DNA of 64,000 nucleotides from assembly GCA_009877105.1 (NCBI GenBank), contig WXFD01000055.1:1-64000 (forward strand), read 5' to 3'. The DNA comes from Bacteroidales bacterium (GTDB lineage: Bacteria > Bacteroidota > Bacteroidia > Bacteroidales > VadinHA17). Shown here piece after piece: positions 45,825 through 54,591 of the stretch (positions within the stretch are counted from its first letter, which is position 1; each line of letters begins with the position of its first letter). The position numbers and the translations under genes were made by a program. The notes beneath the pieces are model-generated. The model was given only the letters and a program-made list of their open reading frames with translations. It was not told the origin of the DNA and ran no database searches.

Positions 45825-46676
45825 ATGGACATTGTCTTCTTTAACGGCGAATATCTGCCAAAAGACAAAATAAGGATAAGTCCGGATGACCGTGGTTTCC
45901 TTTTCGCTGAAGGGATATATGAAGTGATAAGATGGTACCGGAGTTTCTTTTATGATATGGACGGTCATATTGCAAGGATGAAAGCAAGCCTTGAAAAGAC
46001 CCGTATAATATGGCCAGCGGCCGGCTCATTTCCTGAAATTGCCCTTGAACTGATCAGAAGAAACATGCTTGAGGATCAACCGGCATTGGTTTACCTGCAG
46101 GTTACGCGTGGCGCAGCCATCCGCTCACATGCATTCCCAAAACCTCCGGTTCCGCCAACTGTTTATTCATTTGCAAGGGGAATGATGCCGGATAACAACG
46201 ACCCGGAATCAGGTATCAGGATCATGCTCGCGGAAGATATAAGATGGAAAAGATGCGATATTAAATCAATTGCTCTGCTTCCCAATACACTCTCATTCCA
46301 GGAGGCACTGGATTCAGGGTTTCATGAGTGTGCCTTTGTCCGCGACGGCAAAATTACTGAATGCTCTCATTCAAATATATTCTTTGTGTCCGGAGGATCA
46401 CTGTACACACACCCCGAAACTGAACATATCCTGCCGGGAATCACCAGGAAGAATGTAATACGCATTGCCCGGAATGCCGGCATTGCGGTAATGGAGACAC
46501 CAGTGACAATAAACATGCTTGCGGCCGTTTCTGAAGCTTTCCTAACAAACACCTCGGGCGAGATCGTTCCAGTTACACTGATAGGGGAACAGGTAATCGG
46601 GAACGGACAACCGGGCCCAATCACCCTCCTTCTCAGATCAGAATTCAGGAACGAAATCAATTCCCTGCAGGGCTAA
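45825..46676 (+). CDS. Class IV aminotransferase, D-amino-acid-transaminase type
   Basis: A 283-residue PLP enzyme of fold type IV. The N-terminal NGEYLPKDKIRIS and DRGFLFAEGIYEVIRWY match the family. The PLP lysine is K147 in RWKRCDIKS, the arrangement of D-amino-acid aminotransferase (Dat), which makes D-glutamate or D-alanine. A C-terminal SNIFFVSGGS segment follows. Branched-chain and aminodeoxychorismate lyases share the fold, but the CDIKS motif fits Dat best. It lies 61 bases after fucK and 60 ahead of lysS; linkage to fucose is probably incidental. Confidence 0.85.
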   Translation: MDIVFFNGEYLPKDKIRISPDDRGFLFAEGIYEVIRWYRSFFYDMDGHIARMKASLEKTRIIWPAAGSFPEIALELIRRNMLEDQPALVYLQVTRGAAIRSHAFPKPPVPPTVYSFARGMMPDNNDPESGIRIMLAEDIRWKRCDIKSIALLPNTLSFQEALDSGFHECAFVRDGKITECSHSNIFFVSGGSLYTHPETEHILPGITRKNVIRIARNAGIAVMETPVTINMLAAVSEAFLTNTSGEIVPVTLIGEQVIGNGQPGPITLLLRSEFRNEINSLQG

Positions 46677-46707
46677 TCCGCCGCCTTCAGAATAAAGTGG
46701 AATTTAA

Positions 46708-46715
46708 TATATTTG
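46708..46715 (+). promoter_or_regulatory. lysS promoter -7 element
   Basis: TATATTTG matches TAnnTTTG 21 bases ahead of the lysS ATG at 46737. It lies inside the TTG-extended frame, which argues for the ATG start. Confidence 0.5.
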
Positions 46716-46736
46716 CACAAATTTAACGGTAATTAT

Positions 46737-48461
46737 ATGAGCTTAAGTGAGCAGGAGCAGATAAGAAGGGAGTCGCTTGCAGAATTAAGAAAGCTTGGGA
46801 TTGATCCCTATCCTGCTGCAGAGTACAAAACGAATGTATTCGCACGTGATATCATCGACAATTTCCATCCGGAGAACAACAAATTCAATGATGTTTGCCT
46901 CGCAGGCCGCATAATGAGTCGCCGCATTATGGGCAATGCATCATTCGCCGAAATAATGGATTCTACCGGAAGGATACAGATCTATGTGAAACGCGATGAG
47001 ATCTGCAAGGGTCAGGACAAAACATTCTACAATAATGTTTTCAAACATCTTCTCGATATAGGCGATATTATTGGAGTTAAGGGACATGTATTTAAAACCC
47101 AAACCGGTGAAACAACCGTTCATGTCAATGAACTCACCCTGCTCAGCAAGTCGGTCAGGCCACTGCCGATAGTAAAGGAGAAGGACGGAATGTTGTTCGA
47201 TGCGGTTACTGATCCTGAAATGCGTTACAGGCAACGCTATGTCGATCTTATTGTAAACCCGCATGTCCGGGATGTTTTCCGCAAAAGGACACAGATAATA
47301 CAGTCGATGAGGGAACTGTTCAACTCAAAAGGTTACCTGGAGGTTGAAACACCCATACTTCAGCCAATCCCGGGAGGAGCTGCTGCGAGGCCTTTCATAA
47401 CCCATCACAATACGCTGGACATTCCCCTTTATCTGCGGATTGCCAATGAGCTGTACCTGAAACGGCTCATTGTGGGAGGATATGAAGGTGTTTATGAATT
47501 CTCAAAGGATTTTCGAAATGAGGGGATGGACAGGACACATAACCCTGAATTCACTGTGATGGAAATCTACGTAGCCTACAAGGACTACAACTGGATGATG
47601 AATTTTACTGAAGAAATAATAAAAAAAGCAGTTATTGACCTCCATGGCAGAACCGATATTACATTTGACGGCAAAAAGATCGACCTGAACCCGCCGTATA
47701 AAAGAATCAGCATGCTGGATTCCATCAGGGAACATACCGGGATCGATATTTCAGGTATGGATGAGGATGAACTGCGGAAAGTATGTACAAGCCTGGGGGT
47801 AAAGCATTCTCCGGAAATGGGCAAGGGAAAACTTATCGACGCGATCTTCGGGGAAAAATGTGAACATCATTATATTCAGCCTGCCTTCATAATCGATTAT
47901 CCAGTTGAGACTTCACCGCTTACAAAAATGCACCGCAGCAAACCCGGCCTCACCGAAAGATTTGAACTCATGATCAACGGGAAAGAGATTGCAAATGCCT
48001 ATTCGGAGCTTAACGACCCAATAGATCAGCTTGAAAGGTTCCAGGATCAGTTAAGGCTCTCGGAAAAGGGCGATAACGAAGCAATGTTCATCGATCATGA
48101 TTTTGTCAGGGCCCTTGAGTATGGAATGCCTCCTACATCAGGTATGGGAATCGGGATCGACAGGCTTACAATGCTTCTAACAAACCAGCCCTCAATACAG
48201 GATGTGCTTTTTTTCCCTCAGATGAAGCCCCTGAGCCAAAATCTCAAAACGGAAGATCAGAATGAAGATTACATTGAGCTGGGGATCCCTGAAGGATGGA
48301 TCGAACCTCTGAAAAAACTGGGGTTTACAACTATCGCAAAGTTAATTGAAGTGGAAAAGCCGGCGAAACTGGCAAACGATCTTAATGTCTTTAACAAGAA
48401 GAACAAACTTGGCCTCCCAGGATTAAGTCCACAGATTGTAGAGAGTTGGCTTAAAAAATAA
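46737..48461 (+). CDS. lysS: Lysyl-tRNA synthetase with C-terminal extension
   Basis: A 574-residue class II lysyl-tRNA synthetase. An OB-fold anticodon-binding domain comes first (about 1-150). The class II motifs follow, with motif 2 around [18 protein letters not shown] and motif 3 in [15 protein letters not shown]. Typical LysS ends at about 500 residues; this one has a further ~65-residue tail ([20 protein letters not shown], then [17 protein letters not shown]) that looks like a helix-hairpin-helix fold. Such a tail occurs in Bacteroidota LysS. The ATG at 46737 is preferred over a TTG at 46713 because a -7 element lies at 46708-46715. Confidence 0.95.
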   Translation: MSLSEQEQIRRESLAELRKLGIDPYPAAEYKTNVFARDIIDNFHPENNKFNDVCLAGRIMSRRIMGNASFAEIMDSTGRIQIYVKRDEICKGQDKTFYNNVFKHLLDIGDIIGVKGHVFKTQTGETTVHVNELTLLSKSVRPLPIVKEKDGMLFDAVTDPEMRYRQRYVDLIVNPHVRDVFRKRTQIIQSMRELFNSKGYLEVETPILQPIPGGAAARPFITHHNTLDIPLYLRIANELYLKRLIVGGYEGVYEFSKDFRNEGMDRTHNPEFTVMEIYVAYKDYNWMMNFTEEIIKKAVIDLHGRTDITFDGKKIDLNPPYKRISMLDSIREHTGIDISGMDEDELRKVCTSLGVKHSPEMGKGKLIDAIFGEKCEHHYIQPAFIIDYPVETSPLTKMHRSKPGLTERFELMINGKEIANAYSELNDPIDQLERFQDQLRLSEKGDNEAMFIDHDFVRALEYGMPPTSGMGIGIDRLTMLLTNQPSIQDVLFFPQMKPLSQNLKTEDQNEDYIELGIPEGWIEPLKKLGFTTIAKLIEVEKPAKLANDLNVFNKKNKLGLPGLSPQIVESWLKK

Positions 48462-48495
48462 CTGGTCAGGGCTAATTTGATTATTTTTGATAAAT

Positions 48496-48535
48496 AATAT
48501 GCAGATTGCATATTAATCTTCTTTTAATGTCTTTG
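48496..48535 (+). promoter_or_regulatory. Promoter with inverted repeat ahead of the PorP-like gene
   Basis: TTG (48506-48508), 19 bases, then TGTCTTTG (48528-48535) is one base off the Bacteroidota consensus and lies 30 bases ahead of the ATG at 48565. The inverted repeat AATATGC/GCATATT (48496-48502 and 48508-48514) overlaps the -33 element, the usual place for a repressor or activator. A second -7 match, TATTTTTG, is at 48482-48489. Confidence 0.45.
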
Positions 48536-48564
48536 AATTTTTGACAATATTGAGGATAAAAGTT

Positions 48565-49506
48565 ATGAAGAAACCCTTTCTGATACTTGTTCTGGTCCTT
48601 AATGCGATTATGTCGTATGGGCAGCAGCTGCCATTATACCCGGTTTCTTACCGGATTTTCAGCCCCCTGATAATAAATCCTGCATACTCCGGAAGCAAGG
48701 ATTTCCTTTCAGCTGATGCCATAGCAGGATTTAAAGGAAATAATTATTCCCAGATCCTGAGTGCCAACACAAGAATATCCAGAAAGGTCCCGGGATACCT
48801 TCTATCTTCCAGATCAAGTGAATTTACAAATCTGGGAGCAGGAGGCACCCTTTTTAACATAATTGATGACAGCACACAATCGGCTGGAATTATTGCATCT
48901 TTTTCATATCACATTCCAATAAATAAACAGTCACTTACCTTTCTTTCAATCGGGGCAGCAGCAAGGGGTACCTGGCATAAACTTAAAGCTGATGAGGACG
49001 CTGACCGCAATCAGAAAGATTTTATATTTCCGAATGCCGATTTCGGAATTTATCTGTACAATCCCAGCTTTTATGCCGGGGTCTCTGCAACAAACCTTCT
49101 TGGACGGACAGCCGACAGGGATACACTGAGCAGTTATTCCATTCCCGTTTCACGGCAGTTCAACCTTCAGGCAGGAGCCAAATTGGTGATCAGCAGGGCG
49201 CTCAGACTTGTGATCGAGCCTTCAATTCTGATAAATACAGATGACTCCCTGACGTTTGACATAAAGGAAAACCTCGAACCAATGCTTAAAATCTATGCGG
49301 GGGATTTTTGTCTGGGAACCTATTTCAATGATTACTCAAAGATATCTTTCTTCTTTCAATACCGCTTCCCCAGATTTTATGTCGGTACTTTTTTCGCACT
49401 GTCTAAAGACTCTCCTTATTTCAAAGAGTCTCCAACAACAGAAATTGCAATTGGAATTAACTTCTCTAATGCAAAATCCGGATTTGTTAAAAATGGACAT
49501 TGGTAA
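48565..49506 (+). CDS. PorP/SprF-family type IX secretion-associated outer-membrane protein
   Basis: A 313-residue outer-membrane barrel protein of the PorP/SprF family, which anchors type IX secretion or gliding components. The signal peptide ends at SYGQ, followed by the family opening YRIFSPLIINPAYSG. Barrel strands alternate after it (AGGTLFNIIDDSTQSAGIIA, and so on). It lies 20 bases ahead of the PD40 gene. Some PorP-like proteins work outside the main type IX machine, so its exact role is open. An upstream TTG at 48541 is less likely because it would lengthen the signal peptide. Confidence 0.85.
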   Translation: MKKPFLILVLVLNAIMSYGQQLPLYPVSYRIFSPLIINPAYSGSKDFLSADAIAGFKGNNYSQILSANTRISRKVPGYLLSSRSSEFTNLGAGGTLFNIIDDSTQSAGIIASFSYHIPINKQSLTFLSIGAAARGTWHKLKADEDADRNQKDFIFPNADFGIYLYNPSFYAGVSATNLLGRTADRDTLSSYSIPVSRQFNLQAGAKLVISRALRLVIEPSILINTDDSLTFDIKENLEPMLKIYAGDFCLGTYFNDYSKISFFFQYRFPRFYVGTFFALSKDSPYFKESPTTEIAIGINFSNAKSGFVKNGHW

Positions 49507-49526
49507 AATCTTTCTAAAAGCTGATT

Positions 49527-51425
49527 ATGAAAAGGATTTTATTAACCGCATTTACGCTCTTCCTTACAGGGATTATCAGCTACAACGGCACTGGAATTCC
49601 CGCGGGAATTAAAAGCGCCGGACCAGAAAATTATGTTGTTCAGGATACTCTGAACAATGTACCGCCGATAAAAATGGTGCGATTTAATCTGGATATAATA
49701 CCCCCTTCAAAAGGAATCCAGTTTTATAAAAACGGAATAGTGTTCCTTTCCCACACAAAAGTTGAAGACAGGATGATAAGTGATCATGTCTCTTTCGGCA
49801 CACTGGGAACTTATTATACCAATCATACGGACACCATCCAGCGTGAAAATTATGTCTTTTCACATAATGATCCTTTTGCAGTCCCCACCGAATCAATGAC
49901 ATTCAATCACGATTACACACTGATGTTTTACGCAAAACGAACCAGGGGCAATGATCCGGAAAAAATATATCAGGCTGACTATGAAACAGGAAGAGGCGGA
50001 AGAAGCGAATGGGTCAGTCATAAGAAACCCCTGGATTTCTGCGACGACAATTCAACTTATACCCATCCTGCATTGTCACAGTCAGGAGATATGCTGGTAT
50101 TTGCATCAAACAGAAGGGGGTCCTCCGGCGGCCTCGATTTATACCTGACACACAAAACAGGCAATTCATGGTCTTCCCCTGAAAATCTCGGCAAGTACAT
50201 CAATACTCCGGGGAATGAGCTTTTTCCTTTCCTTGACAATGAAAACAATCTTTATTTTTCATCTGACGGACATAAAGGCATCGGCGGTTATGATCTCTAC
50301 TTTTCAAAATACAACGGCAAATACTGGGATAAACCGGTTAACCTTACCGGAGCTGTCAATACAACCGCTGATGAATTAGCATTCAGGATAAACCCGGTTG
50401 ATCCGACTGTGGCTTTTTTATCGGTCAGACAGGAATCTGACAATGCATCGTTGAAACTGTATAAAATAACCTTCGCTGACAAGTATTCATTGAAAAGGTT
50501 TTCTGACATTTCCAGGGCCATGCGGAACATAGCGGGAGCCGATATTGCACCTTTTATAACGACTGGAGAAGAATCAACTGAAGTTAAGCAAACTGATCAG
50601 CTTCAGGCAAAGACTCAGAAGCCGGATCAGGCACCGGAGAAAAAGGATCAGGTAGTTGCACCGGAAGCAGGGAAGGAAGCTGGTGCAGCAATCGCAAAAC
50701 TTCCTGAAAAAATCCAGGACGAAACGGAAAAACCTGTACCACCGGCAGTCGTTTCAGATATAGCTGCAAATCAACCTCTTCCCGACGATTTGATAGTGTT
50801 CCGGGTCCAGTTTTTGTCATCTGTAAAATCAAGGGGTAGTTTCGATGTGCAAATAGGAGGCAAATCCTACAAATCATTCGAGTACTTCTATAACGGATCA
50901 TACCGGTCGTGTGCCGGGGAATTTGGCTCTTTAAATGAAGCGAGTGACTTTCAAAAAATCATGAACCGCGAAAAATATCCTGAGGCATTTGTAGTGGCAT
51001 TTAAAAACAATGAAAGGATAACTGATCTCAGATCAGTAACATCTACCCGTACCACCGCAGAATCAGGACAGAAGCCAATTACAGCAGTCCCGGCGGAAAC
51101 TGATTACCGGCCTGGGGAACCAGCTGCAGATGTTGCTGCCGGGCAAAAATTAACTCAACCCGGTATTGAAAATGTTGTTTACCGCATCCAGCTTTCATCA
51201 TATTCAGAGCCAAGGAATCCACAGAATATTACTATTGGAGGAATCACCTACAAATCATTTGAATATTTCTATAACGGGCTTTACCGCTTATGCGCCGGAG
51301 AATTTGAAAGTAATGCCCGGGCGCGGGAAGCCTTGAAAACCATTAAACAGGAAGGCTATGCCGATGCATTCGTCGTAGCTTTTAAAAACAATCAGAGATC
51401 CCTAGATCCATCACTTTTCAGATAG
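49527..51425 (+). CDS. PD40 beta-propeller protein with two SPOR-like repeats
   Basis: A 632-residue exported protein. A signal peptide (about 1-17) precedes PD40-type beta-propeller blades (about 130-290): FASNRRGSSGGLDLYLTHKT, then LYFSSDGHKGIGGYDLYFSK. A Pro/Lys/Glu/Ala-rich linker (about 348-414) follows. Two related units end the protein at about 425-500 and 549-628, each with a YKSFEYFYNG core and an FVVAFKNN end. They look like SPOR domains, which bind bare peptidoglycan glycan strands. PorP/SprF partners elsewhere often carry an OmpA-like C-terminal domain; here SPOR-like repeats appear in that place. The SPOR call is by pattern and should be checked. Confidence 0.75.
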   Translation: MKRILLTAFTLFLTGIISYNGTGIPAGIKSAGPENYVVQDTLNNVPPIKMVRFNLDIIPPSKGIQFYKNGIVFLSHTKVEDRMISDHVSFGTLGTYYTNHTDTIQRENYVFSHNDPFAVPTESMTFNHDYTLMFYAKRTRGNDPEKIYQADYETGRGGRSEWVSHKKPLDFCDDNSTYTHPALSQSGDMLVFASNRRGSSGGLDLYLTHKTGNSWSSPENLGKYINTPGNELFPFLDNENNLYFSSDGHKGIGGYDLYFSKYNGKYWDKPVNLTGAVNTTADELAFRINPVDPTVAFLSVRQESDNASLKLYKITFADKYSLKRFSDISRAMRNIAGADIAPFITTGEESTEVKQTDQLQAKTQKPDQAPEKKDQVVAPEAGKEAGAAIAKLPEKIQDETEKPVPPAVVSDIAANQPLPDDLIVFRVQFLSSVKSRGSFDVQIGGKSYKSFEYFYNGSYRSCAGEFGSLNEASDFQKIMNREKYPEAFVVAFKNNERITDLRSVTSTRTTAESGQKPITAVPAETDYRPGEPAADVAAGQKLTQPGIENVVYRIQLSSYSEPRNPQNITIGGITYKSFEYFYNGLYRLCAGEFESNARAREALKTIKQEGYADAFVVAFKNNQRSLDPSLFR

Positions 51426-51710
51426 GCCATTATTCCGGGAGCTATCCCCTGCCGGTAATGCCAAATCATCCGGGATATTGAGGCCGACATACAGGGGTAG
51501 ACGGTTGCCTTTATTGGAAAATCCTTCCCGGGGAAATTACCGTGATCTCCGTTCCGGGTAAGAATAAGCCAGATACAATCCATGTACTTACCGCTGGAAC
51601 CCCCTTACCCTGAATCCGGTTAATGAATAGAGATTTCTTAAAAATGAGATGCCTTCAACAGGATCCCAAAGCTTTTTCCAGTAATCGAAACAGATTATAT
51701 AATACTGATT

Positions 51711-51718
51711 TATCTTTG
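51711..51718 (+). promoter_or_regulatory. Promoter -7 element for the ABC exporter
   Basis: TATCTTTG matches TAnnTTTG, 79 bases ahead of the ATP-binding subunit's start. A clear -33 is absent. The 371-base gap 51426-51796 otherwise shows no gene I can support. Confidence 0.45.
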
Positions 51719-51796
51719 CAAGCCGGTACCGGCAGGCAATTGAATCCCATGGGATTAAGTAAACATACATGAAAATCTCACTCAGTTTAAGTGACA

Positions 51797-52546
51797 ATGA
51801 AAATAGAGAAACCGGTAATTGAGGTAAAAAACGTCTGGAAATCATTCAAAACAGTCCAGGCGGTGAGAGGTATCAGCCTGAACATTGAAAAAGGCAGGTT
51901 TGTAGCTCTCCTTGGGCCTAATGGTGCCGGTAAAACTACATTGGTTGAGATGATCGAAGGTATACAAAAACCCGACACGGGTGAGATATTCATTGCCGGG
52001 ATGAGGTGGAAGGGGAATGAGGACAGGATACGGAGAATCATCGGTATTTCTCTCCAGGAAACCAGGTTTATTGACAAACTTAGGGTTGCTGAAACATTAA
52101 GGCTTTTTGCCAGCTTTTTCAATCTTGGCATGGACAGGGTCGATGAGGTGACAGAAATGGTTGGCCTGGATGATAAAAGAAAATCGTTTGTGGCAAATCT
52201 GTCAGGCGGGCAAAGGCAGAGGCTGGCACTGGGTATCGCCCTGATCAACAATCCGTCAATCATGCTGCTGGATGAGCCCACTACCGGGCTTGATCCAAAT
52301 GCAAGAAGAGAAATCTGGAATATCCTGCTCAACCTGAAAAACAAATCCGGGACCTCAATGATACTCACCACTCACTATATGGAAGAAGCAGAAACCCTTT
52401 GTGATTATATAATTATTGTTGATAACGGCAGCATCCTGCGTGAAGGAACCCTTAAACAGTTGCTTGAAGCGGGAGAAGAAGGGAAAAGCTACCGGCATCT
52501 CGATGATTTATTCACTGGTTTAACAGGAAGAAAAATATATGGTTAG
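51797..52546 (+). CDS. ABC-2 type exporter ATP-binding subunit
   Basis: A 249-residue ABC ATPase. Walker A GPNGAGKTT, the Q-loop SLQETRF, the signature LSGGQRQRLALG and Walker B IMLLDEPTTGLDP are all in order, as in the drug/lipid-exporting DrrA/CcmA-type branch. A GTG at 51791 is an alternative start, two codons upstream. Its stop overlaps the permease start (ATG at 52539) by eight bases, so the two are translationally coupled. The substrate is not known. Confidence 0.92.
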   Translation: MKIEKPVIEVKNVWKSFKTVQAVRGISLNIEKGRFVALLGPNGAGKTTLVEMIEGIQKPDTGEIFIAGMRWKGNEDRIRRIIGISLQETRFIDKLRVAETLRLFASFFNLGMDRVDEVTEMVGLDDKRKSFVANLSGGQRQRLALGIALINNPSIMLLDEPTTGLDPNARREIWNILLNLKNKSGTSMILTTHYMEEAETLCDYIIIVDNGSILREGTLKQLLEAGEEGKSYRHLDDLFTGLTGRKIYG

Positions 52547-53684
52547 GCGCCTGGTAAACAATCAGCTCCTTCAACTGGCAAACGCCCTTTCAAAGGAGAT
52601 CCTGAGAGAACCCGGAGTTCTCTTCTGGGGGATCCTTTTCCCGATCCTGATGTCAATAGGGCTGGGGATCGCATTTACAAAAAAGACTGATGTCCTTCGT
52701 AAAGTAGCCGTTATTATGAATCCTGATCATAATCCCGGGGATACTTTGAATAACTTTTCAGTAAAATCATTTCTGGAAACTTACTGTGAAAGAATTCATG
52801 ATCCATCTGATAAATCAGATACCTGGAAATATGTGTTGACCAACAGGAAACTGGGCAATTCAGTTTTTTATTTTACCCCGATGGACTGGGACCAGGCAAT
52901 GATAATGCTGAAAAGAGGAACCCTGAATGTCATCATTAAGGAGAACGACGAAATGCCGGAATATTATTTTGACCCGCAGAATCCTGATGCCCAGCTGACA
53001 TATATTAAGCTCAGTTCAGTCATAGGAGGTGACAGCCGTCAAACAAATGAAAATGACATCAATATCAAGCCTTTGATGATCGCAGGAACCCGCTATATAG
53101 ACTTTCTGATACCGGGACTGATAACCATGGGGGTCATGATGTCATGTATGTGGGGTATCAGCTACAGCCTGATTGAAAAAAGATCAAAAAAGCTTTTACG
53201 GCGCCTGGTTGCCACGCCTATGAAGAAGTCAAATTTCCTGCTTGCTCTTTTGACCGTCAGGATCATGATGAATTTCGCTGAATCGCTGATTCTGCTGATC
53301 TTTGCCGTTCTTGCATTCAAAATCAGGATCCAGGGGGATCCGACTTCCCTGATACTCGTTTTTCTGGCAGGAAATCTTGCGTTTTGCGGGATTGCCATTT
53401 TCGTTTCATCACACACATCCAATACTGAAGTGGGAAACGGTCTCATTAATGCAGTCACATATCCCATGATGGTACTCTCGGGTATCTTTTTCAGCTATCA
53501 CAATTTCCCCGGCTGGAGCATAAAAATTATCCAGGCACTTCCCCTGACGATACTTACCGACGCGGTGAGAAGTGTTTTTAACGAAGGTGCAGGTTTTCGT
53601 GAAACGGCACTGTCTTTCATGATCCTGATATCAACCGGAGCATTCTTCTTTGCAGCCGGACTTAAAATTTTCAAATGGCATTGA
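52539..53684 (+). CDS. ABC-2 type exporter permease subunit
   Basis: A 381-residue membrane protein of the ABC-2 permease type. One membrane helix lies at the N-terminus (about 27-45), then a large extracytoplasmic domain (about 50-185). Five more hydrophobic segments follow from about 190 (IDFLIPGLITMGVMMSCMWG, then AFCGIAIFVSSHTS, then AVTYPMMVLSGIFFSYHNFP). This half-transporter topology is normal for the family. It forms an exporter with the overlapping ATPase gene. The substrate could be a drug, lipid or polysaccharide, and nothing in the sequence decides. Confidence 0.9.
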   Translation: MVRRLVNNQLLQLANALSKEILREPGVLFWGILFPILMSIGLGIAFTKKTDVLRKVAVIMNPDHNPGDTLNNFSVKSFLETYCERIHDPSDKSDTWKYVLTNRKLGNSVFYFTPMDWDQAMIMLKRGTLNVIIKENDEMPEYYFDPQNPDAQLTYIKLSSVIGGDSRQTNENDINIKPLMIAGTRYIDFLIPGLITMGVMMSCMWGISYSLIEKRSKKLLRRLVATPMKKSNFLLALLTVRIMMNFAESLILLIFAVLAFKIRIQGDPTSLILVFLAGNLAFCGIAIFVSSHTSNTEVGNGLINAVTYPMMVLSGIFFSYHNFPGWSIKIIQALPLTILTDAVRSVFNEGAGFRETALSFMILISTGAFFFAAGLKIFKWH

Positions 53685-53776
53685 GGAATTTCCGCCCGGA
53701 TGCATCATTGGATTCATTTGATCGTCTTTATCCAGGAATCAAATCAGATCACAGAATAACTTAATTTCTCCCGGTA

Positions 53777-54496
53777 ATGAAAAGTGTTAAATTCCTGATA
53801 ATTACTATCTTTTTACTGTCAGAACTCAGCTGTATTAAGGAGCTGGTCCCTGAAACTGTGGTGGGCGACGGCAATGTTGTGAAAAAGGAAAGGCAAACAG
53901 CCGCATTTAACGGTATTAATGTCAGTTCGGGTATTAATGTTTTTATTAAACAGGCAGATGCCCCTTATGTTGCTGTTGAGGCCGACGAGAACCTGCATAC
54001 GCATATTAAAACAGAAGTCATGAACGGGATCCTCAATATATATTCTGATACAGAAATTAAAAAGGCAAATGAGAAGAAAGTTTATGTGAATATCAAGGAA
54101 GTAACATATCTCTCTGTCTCAGGTGCAGGGAATCTTACCGGAGAAGCCCCGGTAAGGGCAGGAAAACTGAAATTGTCAGCCAGCAGTGCGGGAGACATTC
54201 AACTCGAGGTATATGCGGGGGAAATAACTGCCGATCTCAGCAGTTCCGGAGATATTACCCTGTCAGGCGAAGCTGACGTACTCACGGCCGATTTAAGCAG
54301 CGCCGGTGACCTGAGCGCTTACAACCTTTCAGTAAAGGAAGCCCGTGTGTCAGTCTCAAGTGCAGGCGACGCAGATATTTTTGTTACCGAAAAACTAACT
54401 GCCAGAGCCTCAAGTGCGGGAGAAATAAATTACAAAGGCAACCCGAAACAGGTTGATGCCCACTCATCGAGCGCGGGAGGCATTCACCGGAAATAG
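53777..54496 (+). CDS. DUF2807 (head GIN domain) lipoprotein
   Basis: A 239-residue lipoprotein. The lipobox Cys is residue 19 (LLSELSC). The body is the DUF2807 repetitive beta-helix: a GINVFI element early on, then repeated blocks built on the pattern SSAGD, as in LSASSAGDIQ, then ADLSSSGDIT, then ADLSSAGDLS, then VSVSSAGDAD. The family is abundant in Bacteroidota and plants no known catalytic residue. Its role is probably adhesion or cell-surface binding, but this is not established. It starts 92 bases after the permease and ends at a clear terminator. Confidence 0.88.
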   Translation: MKSVKFLIITIFLLSELSCIKELVPETVVGDGNVVKKERQTAAFNGINVSSGINVFIKQADAPYVAVEADENLHTHIKTEVMNGILNIYSDTEIKKANEKKVYVNIKEVTYLSVSGAGNLTGEAPVRAGKLKLSASSAGDIQLEVYAGEITADLSSSGDITLSGEADVLTADLSSAGDLSAYNLSVKEARVSVSSAGDADIFVTEKLTARASSAGEINYKGNPKQVDAHSSSAGGIHRK

Positions 54497-54530
54497 TCCA
54501 ATACCACGATGAAACCTATTTACAGTAACA

Positions 54531-54558
54531 GGCAGGTTGAAACCTGCCGTTTTTTTTT
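54531..54558 (+). terminator. Intrinsic terminator after the DUF2807 gene
   Basis: GGCAGGT (54531-54537) pairs with ACCTGCC (54542-54548) around a TGAA loop, followed by G and nine T's. The T-run ends at the start of the pgi -7 element (54558-54565), so the terminator and the next promoter share DNA. Confidence 0.88.
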
Positions 54559-54565
54559 ATTTTTG
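54537..54565 (+). promoter_or_regulatory. pgi promoter
   Basis: TTG (54537-54539), 18 bases, then TATTTTTG followed by C (54558-54565) is close to the consensus, with spacing one base short of the usual 19-21. It lies 26 bases ahead of the pgi ATG. Confidence 0.55.
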
Positions 54566-54591
54566 CAATACTCACATATAGATTTGGAAGT

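Noticed and set aside
51392..51845. 63- and 85-residue minus-strand ORFs in the gap before the ABC exporter
   Set aside because: Composition is unlike a coding region, and each runs into a gene end on the other strand. No promoter or motif supports them.
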